Numbered from the stretch's first letter, positions 7,860 through 15,383 are shown. The stretch: 27,581 bases of DNA from Methylobacterium sp. (GCA_020252865.1 JADCCH010000125.1:1-27581), one strand, 5' to 3'. The notes: generated by a model from the letters alone, not told the origin. Numbers and translations: made by a program.

Positions 7860-8348
7860 TCAATCATCACGATAGATTTTCTCGCGGCGCTCATGGCGCT
7901 CCTGCGCCTCGATGGACAGGGTCGCGATGGGGCGGGCATCGAGGCGGGCCAGGGTGATGGGCTCTCCGGTTTCCTCGCAATAGCCGTAGGAACCATCCTC
8001 GATGCGGGCCAGCGCCGCGTCGATCTTGGCGATGAGCTTGCGCTGGCGATCCCGCGCGCGCAGTTCAATGGCGCGGTCGCCTTCCGAGGAGGCGCGATCC
8101 ACCAGGTCGGGATGCGCATCCGTATCGGATTGCATGGCGGTGAGGGTCAATTCCGCATCGCGGATGATCTCGTCCTTCCAGGCGATCAGCTTGCGGCGAA
8201 AATACTCGCGCTGCCGGTCATTCATGAAGGGCTCGTCCTCCGAAGGACGATAACCGGATTCGAGATTGATGATCTTGCCCGGCGGGAGCTTCGCGCCGGC
8301 AGCCTTTTCGGCCTCCGCCATGGTCGTTTCTTCCGCCCTGCGCGCCAT
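7860..8348 (-). CDS. dksA: RNA polymerase-binding transcription factor DksA
   Basis: The protein is 162 aa from an ATG with GGGAG nine bases upstream. The coiled-coil part (about residues 40-110) carries the D-x-x-D-x-A region (H-P-D-L-V-D-R-A-S-S-E) at its tip. A C-terminal zinc-finger-like fold follows (G-S-Y-G-Y-C-E-E-T-G-E-P-I..R-P-I-A-T-L-S-I-E-A-Q-E). Only one of the four canonical cysteines is kept (Cys124), the form usual in alphaproteobacteria and thought to fold without zinc. DksA binds the RNA polymerase secondary channel and, with ppGpp, retunes rRNA and amino-acid promoters. It is located between fliX and the NMO gene on the same strand. Confidence 0.93.
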   Translation of the reverse strand: MARRAEETTMAEAEKAAGAKLPPGKIINLESGYRPSEDEPFMNDRQREYFRRKLIAWKDEIIRDAELTLTAMQSDTDAHPDLVDRASSEGDRAIELRARDRQRKLIAKIDAALARIEDGSYGYCEETGEPITLARLDARPIATLSIEAQERHERREKIYRDD

Positions 8349-8513
8349 CCCGACTCACTCCCCTGAAGCTACGCAACGATCTCGCCCGCACATACCGCGA
8401 GAGCCGCAACGAAACAATGACGCCGCGGGGCGATATCACAGAATCGTGCGGAAAGGGCCCGGAAGCGCGTCGAATCTGCGACAGCACGTCGCAAGGCGTT
8501 TCCAATGGGGCGA

Positions 8514-8936
8514 TCAGCCGCGTTGGGCCTTGCGCAATTTGGCGAGTTCGACAGCAGCGCGAAGGTCGATGCTTTCGAGAATCCCGTCGAGTCGCGGGTC
8601 TCCGCTGAAGCTCTCGTCGCGTATCGCGACCGCGAGACGATTCAGAAGGTCGGGCGTCGGCGAGCCGGAGAGGAGGGTGATCTTCAGTTCGTCGAGCAGG
8701 TCGAGCAGGCTATTTCCGCGGCGCACGCCCCGGCGACGGCGCTCCCTGGTCGTGTCCTCGGACTGGATGGCAATCAGCGCTTCGAGACCGCCGAGGACCG
8801 AGGCTGGCGCGGCACCTTCGGCCTTCGGCGTGGCCGTGCCGGAATCGAGGGTGAACCGCGCACCCGCAGACCCGCCCACACGGGCGGAACGGCTGGAAGC
8901 GACCGCGTTCACATTCCTCTGATCGACGATCCGCAT
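8514..8936 (-). CDS. fliX: Flagellar assembly regulator FliX
   Basis: The protein is 140 aa from the ATG at 8936, with GGAG close upstream. A longer frame to 9077 lacks a ribosome site and adds an unrelated cysteine-rich leader. The short variable N-terminus is followed by a conserved helical C-half: L-I-A-I-Q-S-E-D-T-T-R-E-R-R-R-R-G-V-R-R-G, then L-L-D-L-L-D-E-L-K and a long amphipathic tail. This matches the FliX family. In Caulobacter, FliX is a membrane-associated trans-acting factor that links completion of the early (class II) flagellar structure to FlbD and sigma54 transcription of late genes. The divergent arrangement with flgI supports the call. Confidence 0.85.
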   Translation of the reverse strand: MRIVDQRNVNAVASSRSARVGGSAGARFTLDSGTATPKAEGAAPASVLGGLEALIAIQSEDTTRERRRRGVRRGNSLLDLLDELKITLLSGSPTPDLLNRLAVAIRDESFSGDPRLDGILESIDLRAAVELAKLRKAQRG

Positions 8937-9269
8937 CGGCTCTCCAGATCTCTTCCAGAAGCCCGGTTTCTCCCGGCGCTTCGCCAGCTTCCGAAATGTG
9001 CGGCAAAGGTGGTTAAGCGAGGGTAACCAAGGCAGGAAAATTCTGCCGCATGAGGCGAAACATGCCGGGCAATACATGGAAAACCGCAGAAAGCTCGAGA
9101 GATTTTCATGAATTTTTCAAGAGACTTAGCCTCTGTTTCCCTTTGGCATGCCAATCGCAGGCACAGTTTCCAGAACGTCTCCTGTCTCGCGTGCGTTCAC
9201 CCGATTTTGAAAATGTGAAGCGGTGCGACCCGAAGCAAAGCGGGTCCGGCGCGGCCAGGAGCAAGAGGC
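8937..9269. promoter_or_regulatory. Divergent fliX / flgI control region
   Basis: This is 333 bases without a gene. It holds a CtrA-like box TTAA-N7-TAAC (9013-9027) that also forms the inverted repeat GGTTA-N8-TAACC, 77 bp upstream of the fliX start. It also holds an inverted repeat GGCAG-N7-CTGCC (9031-9047) and a sigma54-like -24/-12 element facing flgI (9144-9159). The layout agrees with an early, CtrA-driven fliX and a later, sigma54-driven flgI. The sites are pattern matches only. Confidence 0.5.
9144..9159 (+). promoter_or_regulatory. Candidate sigma54 promoter of flgI
   Basis: TGGCATG-CCAA-TCGCA has GG (9145-9146) and GC (9157-9158) separated by the required 10 bases. It agrees with the TGGCACG-N4-TTGCW consensus except at one base in each half. 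The predicted transcript start is near 9170, about 100 bases before the flgI start codon. Confidence 0.55.
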
Positions 9270-10424
9270 ATGCGGATGAGCACTGGATTGATCGAGCGGC
9301 TGGGAGGCCTGCGCGACATCGTTCTGGCGGCAAGCCTCGCGGCTGTCGGCATCGTGTTGGCGGCCACGCCGGATGCGAAGGCGCTTTCGCGCATCAAGGA
9401 CCTTGCGAATGTCGAGGGCGTGCGCGAGAACCAGCTAGTGGGCTATGGTCTCGTAACCGGCCTCAACGGCACGGGCGATACGCTGAACAACTGCCCGATG
9501 ACGCGCCAGTCCATGCAGGCCATGATGGAGCGCCTCGGCGTGAACACGCGCGGCGCGAACATCCGCACCGCGAATATCGCGGCCGTGATGGTCACTGCCA
9601 ACCTTCCCGCCTTCTCCACACAGGGCACGCGGCTCGACGTGACCGTTTCCGCCCTCTGCGACGCCAAATCGCTGCAGGGCGCGACGCTTCTGGCCACCCC
9701 GCTCCTGGGCGCGGATGGCGAGGTCTATGCCGTGGCGCAGGGTTCGCTGGCCATTTCCGGCTTCGCGGCCGAGGGCGAGGCGGCACGTATCACGCGCGGA
9801 GTTCCAACGGTGGGCCGCATCGCAAATGGCGCGCTGATCGAGCGCGAGGTGGATTTCCAGCTCAACAAGCTCAACAACCTGCGCCTGTCGCTGCGCAACC
9901 CGGATCTCACCACGGCCCGGCGCATTGCCGCGGCCATCAATGATTTCCTCGGGGCAGACACGGCCGAGCCAACCGACCCTTCGACCGTGGTCGTGCAGGT
10001 TCCGCGCGCGTTTCCGGGCAACATGGTGCGCCTGCTGACAGAGGTGGAGCAGCTGCGCATCGAGCCTGACCAGCGCGCCCGTGTGATGATCGACGAACGC
10101 TCCGGCATCATCGTGATGGGCAAGGATGTGCGCGTCAGCCAGGTGGCCGTGGCGCAGGGCAATCTGACCGTGACCATCACCGAGCAGCCGGAAGTTTCCC
10201 AGCCCGAGCCGTTCGCCCGCGGGCAGACCGTGGTGGTGCCGCGCACCGGCATCCGGGTCGATACGGATGACAAGAGGAAGCTCGCGATCGTGCGGGACTC
10301 CGTCTCGCTCCGCGAATTGGTGGATGGCCTCAATGCCCTCGGCGTGGGTCCGCGCGACCTGATCTCGATCCTGCAGGCCATCAAGGCGGCGGGTGCCCTC
10401 CAGGCCGATATCGAGGTGATGTGA
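9270..10424 (+). CDS. flgI: Flagellar P-ring protein FlgI
   Basis: The protein is 384 aa with AGGAG eight bases before the ATG. The N-terminus is a signal peptide ending near residue 38, before S-R-I-K-D-L-A-N-V-E-G-V-R. The FlgI signature N-Q-L-V-G-Y-G-L-V-T-G-L-N-G-T-G-D follows directly. The rest matches the family end to end, including G-A-N-I-R-T-A-N-I-A-A-V, G-T-R-L-D-V-T-V-S, R-I-A-A-A-I-N and the C-terminal I-L-Q-A-I-K-A-A-G-A-L-Q-A. FlgI is exported by Sec and polymerises in the periplasm around the rod as the P-ring bushing. The stop overlaps the next gene's start by 4 bp. Confidence 0.97.
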   Translation: MRMSTGLIERLGGLRDIVLAASLAAVGIVLAATPDAKALSRIKDLANVEGVRENQLVGYGLVTGLNGTGDTLNNCPMTRQSMQAMMERLGVNTRGANIRTANIAAVMVTANLPAFSTQGTRLDVTVSALCDAKSLQGATLLATPLLGADGEVYAVAQGSLAISGFAAEGEAARITRGVPTVGRIANGALIEREVDFQLNKLNNLRLSLRNPDLTTARRIAAAINDFLGADTAEPTDPSTVVVQVPRAFPGNMVRLLTEVEQLRIEPDQRARVMIDERSGIIVMGKDVRVSQVAVAQGNLTVTITEQPEVSQPEPFARGQTVVVPRTGIRVDTDDKRKLAIVRDSVSLRELVDGLNALGVGPRDLISILQAIKAAGALQADIEVM

Positions 10425-10771
10425 TGAACCCGATCGGCAGCAATCCGGATTATGCCGTCCAGATCCAGCAGGCGAAGGCCGCCGGCCTTCTCCCCAAGGG
10501 CATGCCGGTGAACCGCAAGGCGTGGGAAACCGCGCAGGGGCTCGAGGCGAACTTCTTCCAGACCATGCTCGGCTCGATGTTCGAGGGCGTGGATGGCGAG
10601 GGCCCCATGGGGGCAGGCCCCGGCCAGGATGCCTGGCGTGGAATGCTGATCGAAAAATACGGCCAGAACATCGCCGCGCAAGGCGGCGTCGGCCTGGCAC
10701 CGCAGATCTATCGTGAAATGTTGCGTCACCAGGAGTTGTCTGCCCATGCGTCCCAAAGTTCCGGCCTCTGA
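10421..10771 (+). CDS. flgJ: Rod-binding protein, FlgJ N-domain type (CheL-like)
   Basis: The protein is 116 aa. The core A-Q-G-L-E-A-N-F-F-Q-T-M-L-G-S-M-F, the glycine-rich stretch, and W-R-G-M-L-I-E-K-Y-G-Q-N-I-A..G-G-V-G-L-A-P-Q-I-Y are those of the FlgJ N-terminal rod-scaffold domain. The C-terminal muramidase domain of enterobacterial FlgJ is missing, as is usual in alphaproteobacteria, where the separate short gene has been called cheL. The role is to assist rod assembly through the periplasm; a separate lytic enzyme must open the wall. Coupling to flgI by ATGA overlap supports co-translation. Confidence 0.88.
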   Translation: MMNPIGSNPDYAVQIQQAKAAGLLPKGMPVNRKAWETAQGLEANFFQTMLGSMFEGVDGEGPMGAGPGQDAWRGMLIEKYGQNIAAQGGVGLAPQIYREMLRHQELSAHASQSSGL

Positions 10772-11231
10772 ACGTCCCGACCTGCGCCCGAAGGTAACGC
10801 GGCCGGATGAGGCGGAGGCCCTCGTTTCCTCGGCGCTGGCGGCTCTCGATGTCCTCGAGCCGCTGATCGAGCAGGAAACCGAACTCTTCCGGAAAGGCCG
10901 CGTGCGCGAGGCGCTCTCCCTCGCCATGGCCAAGAACGAGGCGGCACAGGATTACACGCGCTGCCTCGAGACACTGAAATCCAATGCGATCGCCATCGGG
11001 CGCTTCCAGCCCTCGAACCTGGAGGGCCTGAAGGATCGGCATGAGGCCTTCGCGCGGCTCATGAGCCTCAACATGGCCGTTGTGGCGACGGCACGCACGG
11101 TTTCCGAGGGCCTCATGCGCGATCTCGCCGATACGCTCGGCCAGAATTCGAGCCCGAAAACCTATCTGCGTGGCGGCGGCATGCACCGCAAGGCGGGGAC
11201 AGCGCCGCTTGCTCTCTCGAAGGCGGTTTGA
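10746..11231 (+). CDS. FlbY/FlgN-like flagellar protein
   Basis: The protein is 161 aa from the ATG at 10746, with AGGAG ten bases upstream; the start lies inside flgJ (26-bp overlap). An all-helical protein is predicted: L-V-S-S-A-L-A-A-L-D-V-L-E-P-L-I-E-Q-E-T-E-L-F, then A-L-S-L-A-M-A-K-N-E-A-A-Q-D-Y. The pattern is a helical hairpin of the FlgN export-chaperone type. In Caulobacter the third gene of the flgI operon is flbY, a FlgN-related protein. Position and helical content make that the best match; identity is low enough that I give no symbol. It probably acts in export of hook-associated or flagellin substrates. Confidence 0.65.
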   Translation: MRPKVPASERPDLRPKVTRPDEAEALVSSALAALDVLEPLIEQETELFRKGRVREALSLAMAKNEAAQDYTRCLETLKSNAIAIGRFQPSNLEGLKDRHEAFARLMSLNMAVVATARTVSEGLMRDLADTLGQNSSPKTYLRGGGMHRKAGTAPLALSKAV

Positions 11232-11246
11232 ACGGGCGGTGTACTG

Positions 11247-11267
11247 CCATGATACCCTATCTCATGG
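11247..11267. other. Inverted repeat after the flgI operon
   Basis: CCATGA-N9-TCATGG forms a 6-bp stem directly after the flbY-like gene. No T run follows, so it is not a clear terminator; it could be an operator. Confidence 0.3.
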
Positions 11268-11361
11268 GGCTTGACCCTGATTTGACGTGATTGGATTCAG
11301 CCCAACGTAACCAAATCTCTGAACGAAACATAAATCGGCATCCGTTAGGCTTTTTTCTCGC

Positions 11362-11382
11362 GGTCGAGTATCCCGCTCGACC
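11362..11382 (+). other. Hairpin in the flaG-like leader
   Basis: GGTCGAG-tatcccg-CTCGACC is a perfect 7-bp inverted repeat ending 24 bases before the next start codon. It could fold in the mRNA leader or serve as a protein-binding site. A T6 run lies upstream, not downstream, so it is not an intrinsic terminator on the plus strand. Confidence 0.35.
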
Positions 11383-11406
11383 CGTCCTGAAGCGAGGAAG
11401 GCTTCC

Positions 11407-11745
11407 ATGGAAACGCGTTTGACCCCGTCGGTCGGCGCTGCGGCAATTGGCCCGGTGCGCGTAGAAACGGCGCCCGTTCGGAACGCCGTTCGAACCGATC
11501 TAGCCCCGCCAAAGGCGGTTTCGGCGCAGGCTGGCGCCGAACAGATGCGGCAGTCCCGCGACCGGCGCGAGAGCGGAATGGCTGGCGGCAGGGAGACCAA
11601 GTCGTCTTTCGACGTCGACCGCGAGACGGGTGAACTCATCTACAAGGTGATCGACCAGGATACCCAGAGCGTTCTGGCGCAGTATCCCTATGAGGGTCTG
11701 CTGAAGTTGCGGGCCTACATCAAGAGCGCCGAAACGCGGGATTGA
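11407..11745 (+). CDS. FlaG-like flagellar protein
   Basis: The protein is 112 aa with a strong GAGGAAGG ribosome site. The N-terminal half is low-complexity and rich in alanine, proline and arginine. The C-terminal half carries the FlaG signature: F-D-V-D-R-E-T-G-E-L-I-Y-K-V-I-D-Q-D-T-Q-S-V-L-A-Q followed by Y-P-Y-E-G-L-L-K-L-R. FlaG proteins sit beside flagellin genes and affect filament length in several bacteria; the mechanism is not settled. It is a single-gene unit closed by a terminator and precedes the flagellins. Confidence 0.72.
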   Translation: METRLTPSVGAAAIGPVRVETAPVRNAVRTDLAPPKAVSAQAGAEQMRQSRDRRESGMAGGRETKSSFDVDRETGELIYKVIDQDTQSVLAQYPYEGLLKLRAYIKSAETRD

Positions 11746-11756
11746 CACTCCGCTCT

Positions 11757-11791
11757 CCGGGGCTGGGAGTTTCCGGCCCCGGCGTTTTTTT
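11757..11791 (+). terminator. Intrinsic terminator after the flaG-like gene
   Basis: CCGGGGC (11757-11763) pairs with GCCCCGG (11776-11782) across a 12-base loop. A T7 run (11785-11791) follows after two bases. Confidence 0.8.
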
Positions 11792-11843
11792 AATCTTCCG
11801 CCAAACATGGTTCACAAGTTCTTTTTTGTTAAGGTTATCAAAT

Positions 11844-11877
11844 TTAACCAAGCCTTAGCCGCTTGGCGTGCATCTTC
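11844..11877 (+). promoter_or_regulatory. CtrA-like box and shared motif upstream of flagellin 1
   Basis: TTAA-N7-TTAG (11844-11858) resembles the CtrA box TTAA-N7-TTAA. It is followed after exactly 12 bases by CATCTTC (11871-11877). The same three elements with the same spacing precede flagellin 2. It lies 119 bp upstream of the start codon. Confidence 0.5.
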
Positions 11878-11976
11878 CTTCCAGAAAAACCACCGCGCCT
11901 GGCCGCTTCCTCCCGACTGACGGGCTAAAGCGAAAGAGAACCCCAGCCAGCCGGTGTTTCACAGAAGGTGACGCCG

Positions 11977-13545
11977 ATGATTCCGATCAACTCCTCGATG
12001 ACTTCGAGCATTTCGATCCTCAAGCGGACGAACGAACTGTTCGATCTTACGCAGAAGCGGGTCGCCTCGGGCAAGAATGTCTTCTCCGCCACCGACGACA
12101 CCGCCCGCTATCGCCTCAGCGAGAACCTCCTGGGCCGCAACGGCCAGCTCAAGAGCATCAACGACAACATCTCGCTCGGCCTCGCCACGCTGGAGACGAC
12201 CGACAACACGCTGAAGCAGATCAGGGGCCTCATAAAATCGGCCCTCACCCTCGTCACAAAGGCGCAGAACGAAGGCGCGAATGGTGTCCGCGGCACCACT
12301 TCCACCGCAGCGCTGGATCCGAATTCAGTCGTGACCGGCGTCACCGTGGGCTCGACCTTCTCGATCACCTCGGATAAGGGCAGCACCTTCACCTATACCT
12401 TCAACTCCACCAGCGTGACCTGGGGCGAGGTGGCCAATGCGCTCAACGCCTCGAATATCGGTGTCACGGCCGATTTCGTGCCGGGTGCTGTCGCCGGAAC
12501 CTCGAACCTGCGCTTCCGGTCGATCAACGACAAGGACTTCACCTTCAACGCCACGACCGACCAGAACGTGATGGACGATCTGGCCGGCCTCACCTCTCCC
12601 ACCGGGCAGGTCTTCAACCCCAACAACCTGTTCGCGAACGGCCTTCTGCCGCCGGCGGCAGGAGAATCGGGCTTCATGATCGGCTATGGCGGCCATGTCA
12701 CGGGCACGATCACCGGCGGTGTCACGCCCACCACCGTCATTCCGGCCGGCTCGAGCATCGTGTTCGAGGATGGCAATGGCCAGTTCCGCACTATCAACTA
12801 CGGCGTGCCGACCACGGTGGCCCAATTCATCACCGATGTGACCGCCCTGGGTGCCGGCATCAAGGCTGAGCTTGTGAACCAGTCGGGTGGCGTGGGGGGT
12901 CCGCTGCAACTGCGCATGCGCAACACGAATGGCAACAACATGAACATCGTGGCTGCCTCGGGTGCCTTCGCCGCCGCCGGCGCGATGGGCTTCCCCGGCG
13001 TTGCCACTGGTTTCGCCGCCACGCTCACGCAGAACAACGCGCTGCGCCTCGCCTATGGCCAGCAATATGACGCGATCATCGAGAACATCGATTCGCTGGC
13101 GCTGAACAATCCGGTCCCGGATGGCCGCAACCTCCTGCAGGGCGAAAACGTCTCGGTGATGCTCGACGAGTTCTCGGGCAACCCGATCAAGCTCGCCGGC
13201 ATCATGCTGACGGCGAGCGGCTACCTGACGATGTCGCAGCCCGGTGCCAGCTGGGCCAATGACACCTTCCTGCAGAATTCGGCGACGCAGGCCCGGCAGG
13301 CCGAGACCATCCTGCTGCAGATCCAGGCGCAGTTCGCGACCTTCAACAACTATATTCGCGATCGCTTCGAACTGAACAAGACCTACATGAGCGACGCCAA
13401 GACCCAGGGCGACGAGATCGTGGCCGCCGACCCCACCGAGGAAAGCGCAAGCCTTCTCGCCCTGCAGACCCGTCAGCAATTCGCAGTGCAGGCGGTCTCC
13501 ATCGGCAATCAGGTGCAGCAATCGCTGCTCAAGCTGCTCGGGTGA
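11977..13545 (+). CDS. Flagellin (paralogue 1)
   Basis: The protein is 522 aa from the ATG at 11977, with AGAAGG eight bases upstream; the GTG three codons earlier overlaps that site. The N-terminal D0/D1 helices (S-S-I-S-I-L-K-R-T-N..Q-K-R-V-A-S-G-K, then N-D-N-I-S-L-G-L-A-T-L-E) and the C-terminal D0 end (Q-T-R-Q-Q-F-A-V-Q-A-V-S-I..Q-Q-S-L-L-K-L-L-G) are those of filament subunits. The central region has two copies of a Flagellin_IN-like beta unit, about residues 125-190 and 259-328. It is exported by the flagellar type III system. Many surface Ser and Thr residues in the central domain would suit O-glycosylation. It is paralogous to the next gene along its whole length. Confidence 0.9.
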   Translation: MIPINSSMTSSISILKRTNELFDLTQKRVASGKNVFSATDDTARYRLSENLLGRNGQLKSINDNISLGLATLETTDNTLKQIRGLIKSALTLVTKAQNEGANGVRGTTSTAALDPNSVVTGVTVGSTFSITSDKGSTFTYTFNSTSVTWGEVANALNASNIGVTADFVPGAVAGTSNLRFRSINDKDFTFNATTDQNVMDDLAGLTSPTGQVFNPNNLFANGLLPPAAGESGFMIGYGGHVTGTITGGVTPTTVIPAGSSIVFEDGNGQFRTINYGVPTTVAQFITDVTALGAGIKAELVNQSGGVGGPLQLRMRNTNGNNMNIVAASGAFAAAGAMGFPGVATGFAATLTQNNALRLAYGQQYDAIIENIDSLALNNPVPDGRNLLQGENVSVMLDEFSGNPIKLAGIMLTASGYLTMSQPGASWANDTFLQNSATQARQAETILLQIQAQFATFNNYIRDRFELNKTYMSDAKTQGDEIVAADPTEESASLLALQTRQQFAVQAVSIGNQVQQSLLKLLG

Positions 13546-13575
13546 TATCCAGTTCGATCCGAGCAAGCAGAGACA

Positions 13576-13595
13576 GGGGCCCCAGGGCCCCTTTT
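13576..13595 (+). terminator. Intrinsic terminator after flagellin 1
   Basis: GGGGCC-ccag-GGCCCC stem-loop (13576-13591) followed directly by TTTT (13592-13595). The stem is short but GC-only. Confidence 0.7.
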
Positions 13596-13632
13596 CCTTG
13601 CCCTGGATTTTAGGGGTGCGTTAACATTAACA

Positions 13633-13650
13633 AGTAATCAATCATTTACT
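13633..13650. promoter_or_regulatory. AT-rich inverted repeat upstream of flagellin 2
   Basis: AGTAA-N8-TTACT lies in an AT-rich island (13619-13655) that also holds TTAACATTAAC (13621-13631). The low GC is unlike the flanks, and the island lies upstream of the CtrA-like box, so it may be an operator or UP-like element. Confidence 0.35.
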
Positions 13651-13684
13651 GTAAACACGCATCGCCGCGTCTCCGGCCTTCTGT

Positions 13685-13718
13685 TTAAAACTGATTTAGA
13701 AACACCTCCCCCATCTTC
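13685..13718 (+). promoter_or_regulatory. CtrA-like box and shared motif upstream of flagellin 2
   Basis: TTAA-N7-TTAG (13685-13699), then exactly 12 bases, then CATCTTC (13712-13718): the same order and spacing as upstream of flagellin 1, although the intervening bases differ. It lies 101 bp before the start codon. Confidence 0.5.
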
Positions 13719-13744
13719 TGTGCGTCGAGGGCCGGCGAGTCTGT

Positions 13745-13793
13745 GCCTTCGTCAATCCTGGCCAGGATGGCCATTTCTCTTGCAACAGAAGGT
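13745..13793 (+). promoter_or_regulatory. Flagellin 2 mRNA leader, possible ribosome-site sequestering fold
   Basis: GCCTTC (13745-13750) can pair with GAAGGT (13788-13793), which contains the ribosome binding site; one of the six pairs is G-U. Between them lies the perfect 14-base palindrome ATCCTGG-CCAGGAT (13755-13768), able to form an inner hairpin. Leader control of flagellin mRNA by FlbT is known in Caulobacter, and flbT is present in this window. Confidence 0.4.
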
Positions 13794-13799
13794 GCAACC

Positions 13800-15383
13800 A
13801 TGTCTGTCGTTTTCAATGCCGCCACTGCGGCCAACGTCAACGTTCTTCAGACCACCAACAAGCTCTTCGGCATCTCCCAGAAGCGTGTCGCGACCGGCAA
13901 GTCGATCTTCGGCGCGGCGGATGACGCCACGAAGTACACGATGTCCGAGACGATGCTGAGCCGCTCGGCGAACCTCAACCGGGTCAACAACAACATCTCG
14001 ACGGCCCTCAAGACTCTGGAATCCACCGATCTCGCCCTGAAGCAGGTCCGCAACCTGCTCCAGCAGATGAACACGATGGCTTCGGAAGCGCTGAACGCAG
14101 GTTCGCAGACCACCATCCAGGCGACCTCGACCGCCAATATCGGCGAGACCACCGCCGTGAACGGCGCCTCGGCCGGCATGCGCCTGTCGATCACCTCGGA
14201 TAGCGGCCAGAACTTCACCTACACGCTCACCGGCGCGACCGGCGCCACCACCTGGGGCCAGGTTGCGCAGGCGCTGAACAACGCCAATATCGGCGTGACG
14301 ATGCGCTTCCAGGTGAACGGCACGGGCTCGTCAATCTTCCTCGAAGCGACCGACGGCAAGACCGGCTTCACCATCGACGGCGCGACCTCGCAGCAGGTGA
14401 TCGATGACCTGACCGGCATCAACTCTGGTTATGATGGTGCTTATGCCGCCTCGAGGTTCATCAACTCCACCAACGTCCCCTCGGGCTTCGGCGGCTCCAA
14501 CCCCTATGGCCTGCGCTTCGGCACGGGCGGCGCGGTCAGCACCGCCTCGACCTTCGCGGCTTCGTCCGTGGCGGCCGGCACCTCGCTGACCTTCCTTGGC
14601 GCGGATGGCGTGGCCCGCACCTGGGCGACGACGACTGCGAAGAACCTCGATGCGGTTATTGCGGAAATCAACGCGCTGAACGCCGGGGTGAAGGCCGAGT
14701 TCGTGCAGTCGGGCGCTGGCCAGTTCCGCATCGGCCTGCGCAACCTCCAGGGCAATGCCATCACCGTGCTCAACGGCACCGGCGCCTTCGATTCGGTCAG
14801 CGGCTTGGCCCGTTTCAACGCGGCATCCGGTTCGCCGATTGTTCAGGGCAACCCGATTCTCGCTTCGACGAACAACGCCCGTCGCCTCGACCTCGGCCAG
14901 CAATACGAATCCTACAAGACGGAAATCACGAACATCATCGTCAACAACGTGGTTCAGGCCGGGCGCAACCTCCTCCGGGGCGAGGGCATGAGCGTGATCC
15001 TGAACGAGTTCGCCGCCAACCCGATCGCCATCAACGGCGTGAACACGACGGTGACCGGCAACCTCGGCCTGATCGCCCTCGGCTCGTCCTGGACCACCTC
15101 GGGCAACATCCAGACCTCTCTGGGCCAGACCCAGAGCGCGCTCACGGTTGTCAACAACCTCCAGGCGCAGTTCGGCAACTACTCCTCGTTCATCAAGGAT
15201 CGCTACGATCTCAACAAGGAATTCTCGACCAACATGAAGACCTTGGGTGATGATCTGGTGGCCGCGGATGTGGCCGAGGAATCCGCGAAGCTGACGGCGC
15301 TCTCGACCCAGCAGCAATTCGCGGTTCAGGCCTTCTCGGCCGGCTCGTCGAATGCGCAGTCCCTGCTCCGCCTGCTCGGCTGA
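13800..15383 (+). CDS. Flagellin (paralogue 2)
   Basis: The protein is 527 aa from the ATG at 13800, with AGAAGG eight bases before it; an earlier in-frame start at 13743 lacks a ribosome site. The D0/D1 N-terminus (V-L-Q-T-T-N-K-L-F-G-I-S-Q-K-R-V-A-T-G-K, then N-N-N-I-S-T-A-L-K-T-L-E) and the C-terminus (S-T-Q-Q-Q-F-A-V-Q-A-F-S-A-G..Q-S-L-L-R-L-L-G) mark a filament flagellin. As in paralogue 1, two Flagellin_IN-like units lie at about 126-195 and 262-330. The ACAGAAGGTG around the ribosome site is identical in both genes. The 3' part of this gene is the closest match to the decayed fragments at 16791-17099. Confidence 0.92.
   Translation: MSVVFNAATAANVNVLQTTNKLFGISQKRVATGKSIFGAADDATKYTMSETMLSRSANLNRVNNNISTALKTLESTDLALKQVRNLLQQMNTMASEALNAGSQTTIQATSTANIGETTAVNGASAGMRLSITSDSGQNFTYTLTGATGATTWGQVAQALNNANIGVTMRFQVNGTGSSIFLEATDGKTGFTIDGATSQQVIDDLTGINSGYDGAYAASRFINSTNVPSGFGGSNPYGLRFGTGGAVSTASTFAASSVAAGTSLTFLGADGVARTWATTTAKNLDAVIAEINALNAGVKAEFVQSGAGQFRIGLRNLQGNAITVLNGTGAFDSVSGLARFNAASGSPIVQGNPILASTNNARRLDLGQQYESYKTEITNIIVNNVVQAGRNLLRGEGMSVILNEFAANPIAINGVNTTVTGNLGLIALGSSWTTSGNIQTSLGQTQSALTVVNNLQAQFGNYSSFIKDRYDLNKEFSTNMKTLGDDLVAADVAEESAKLTALSTQQQFAVQAFSAGSSNAQSLLRLLG

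Noticed and set aside
9435..11186. 583-codon open frame opposite flgI, flgJ and the flbY-like gene
   Set aside because: Spans three real genes on the other strand and has shadow-type composition.
11864..11880. TTGGCGTGCATCTTCC before flagellin 1 as a sigma54 promoter
   Set aside because: The -12 GC is CC, and the matching place before flagellin 2 has no GG, although the rest of the layout is shared.
13769..13784. Sigma54-like TGG..TTGCA before flagellin 2
   Set aside because: GG and GC are 11 bases apart, not 10, and the start site would fall on the start codon, leaving no leader.
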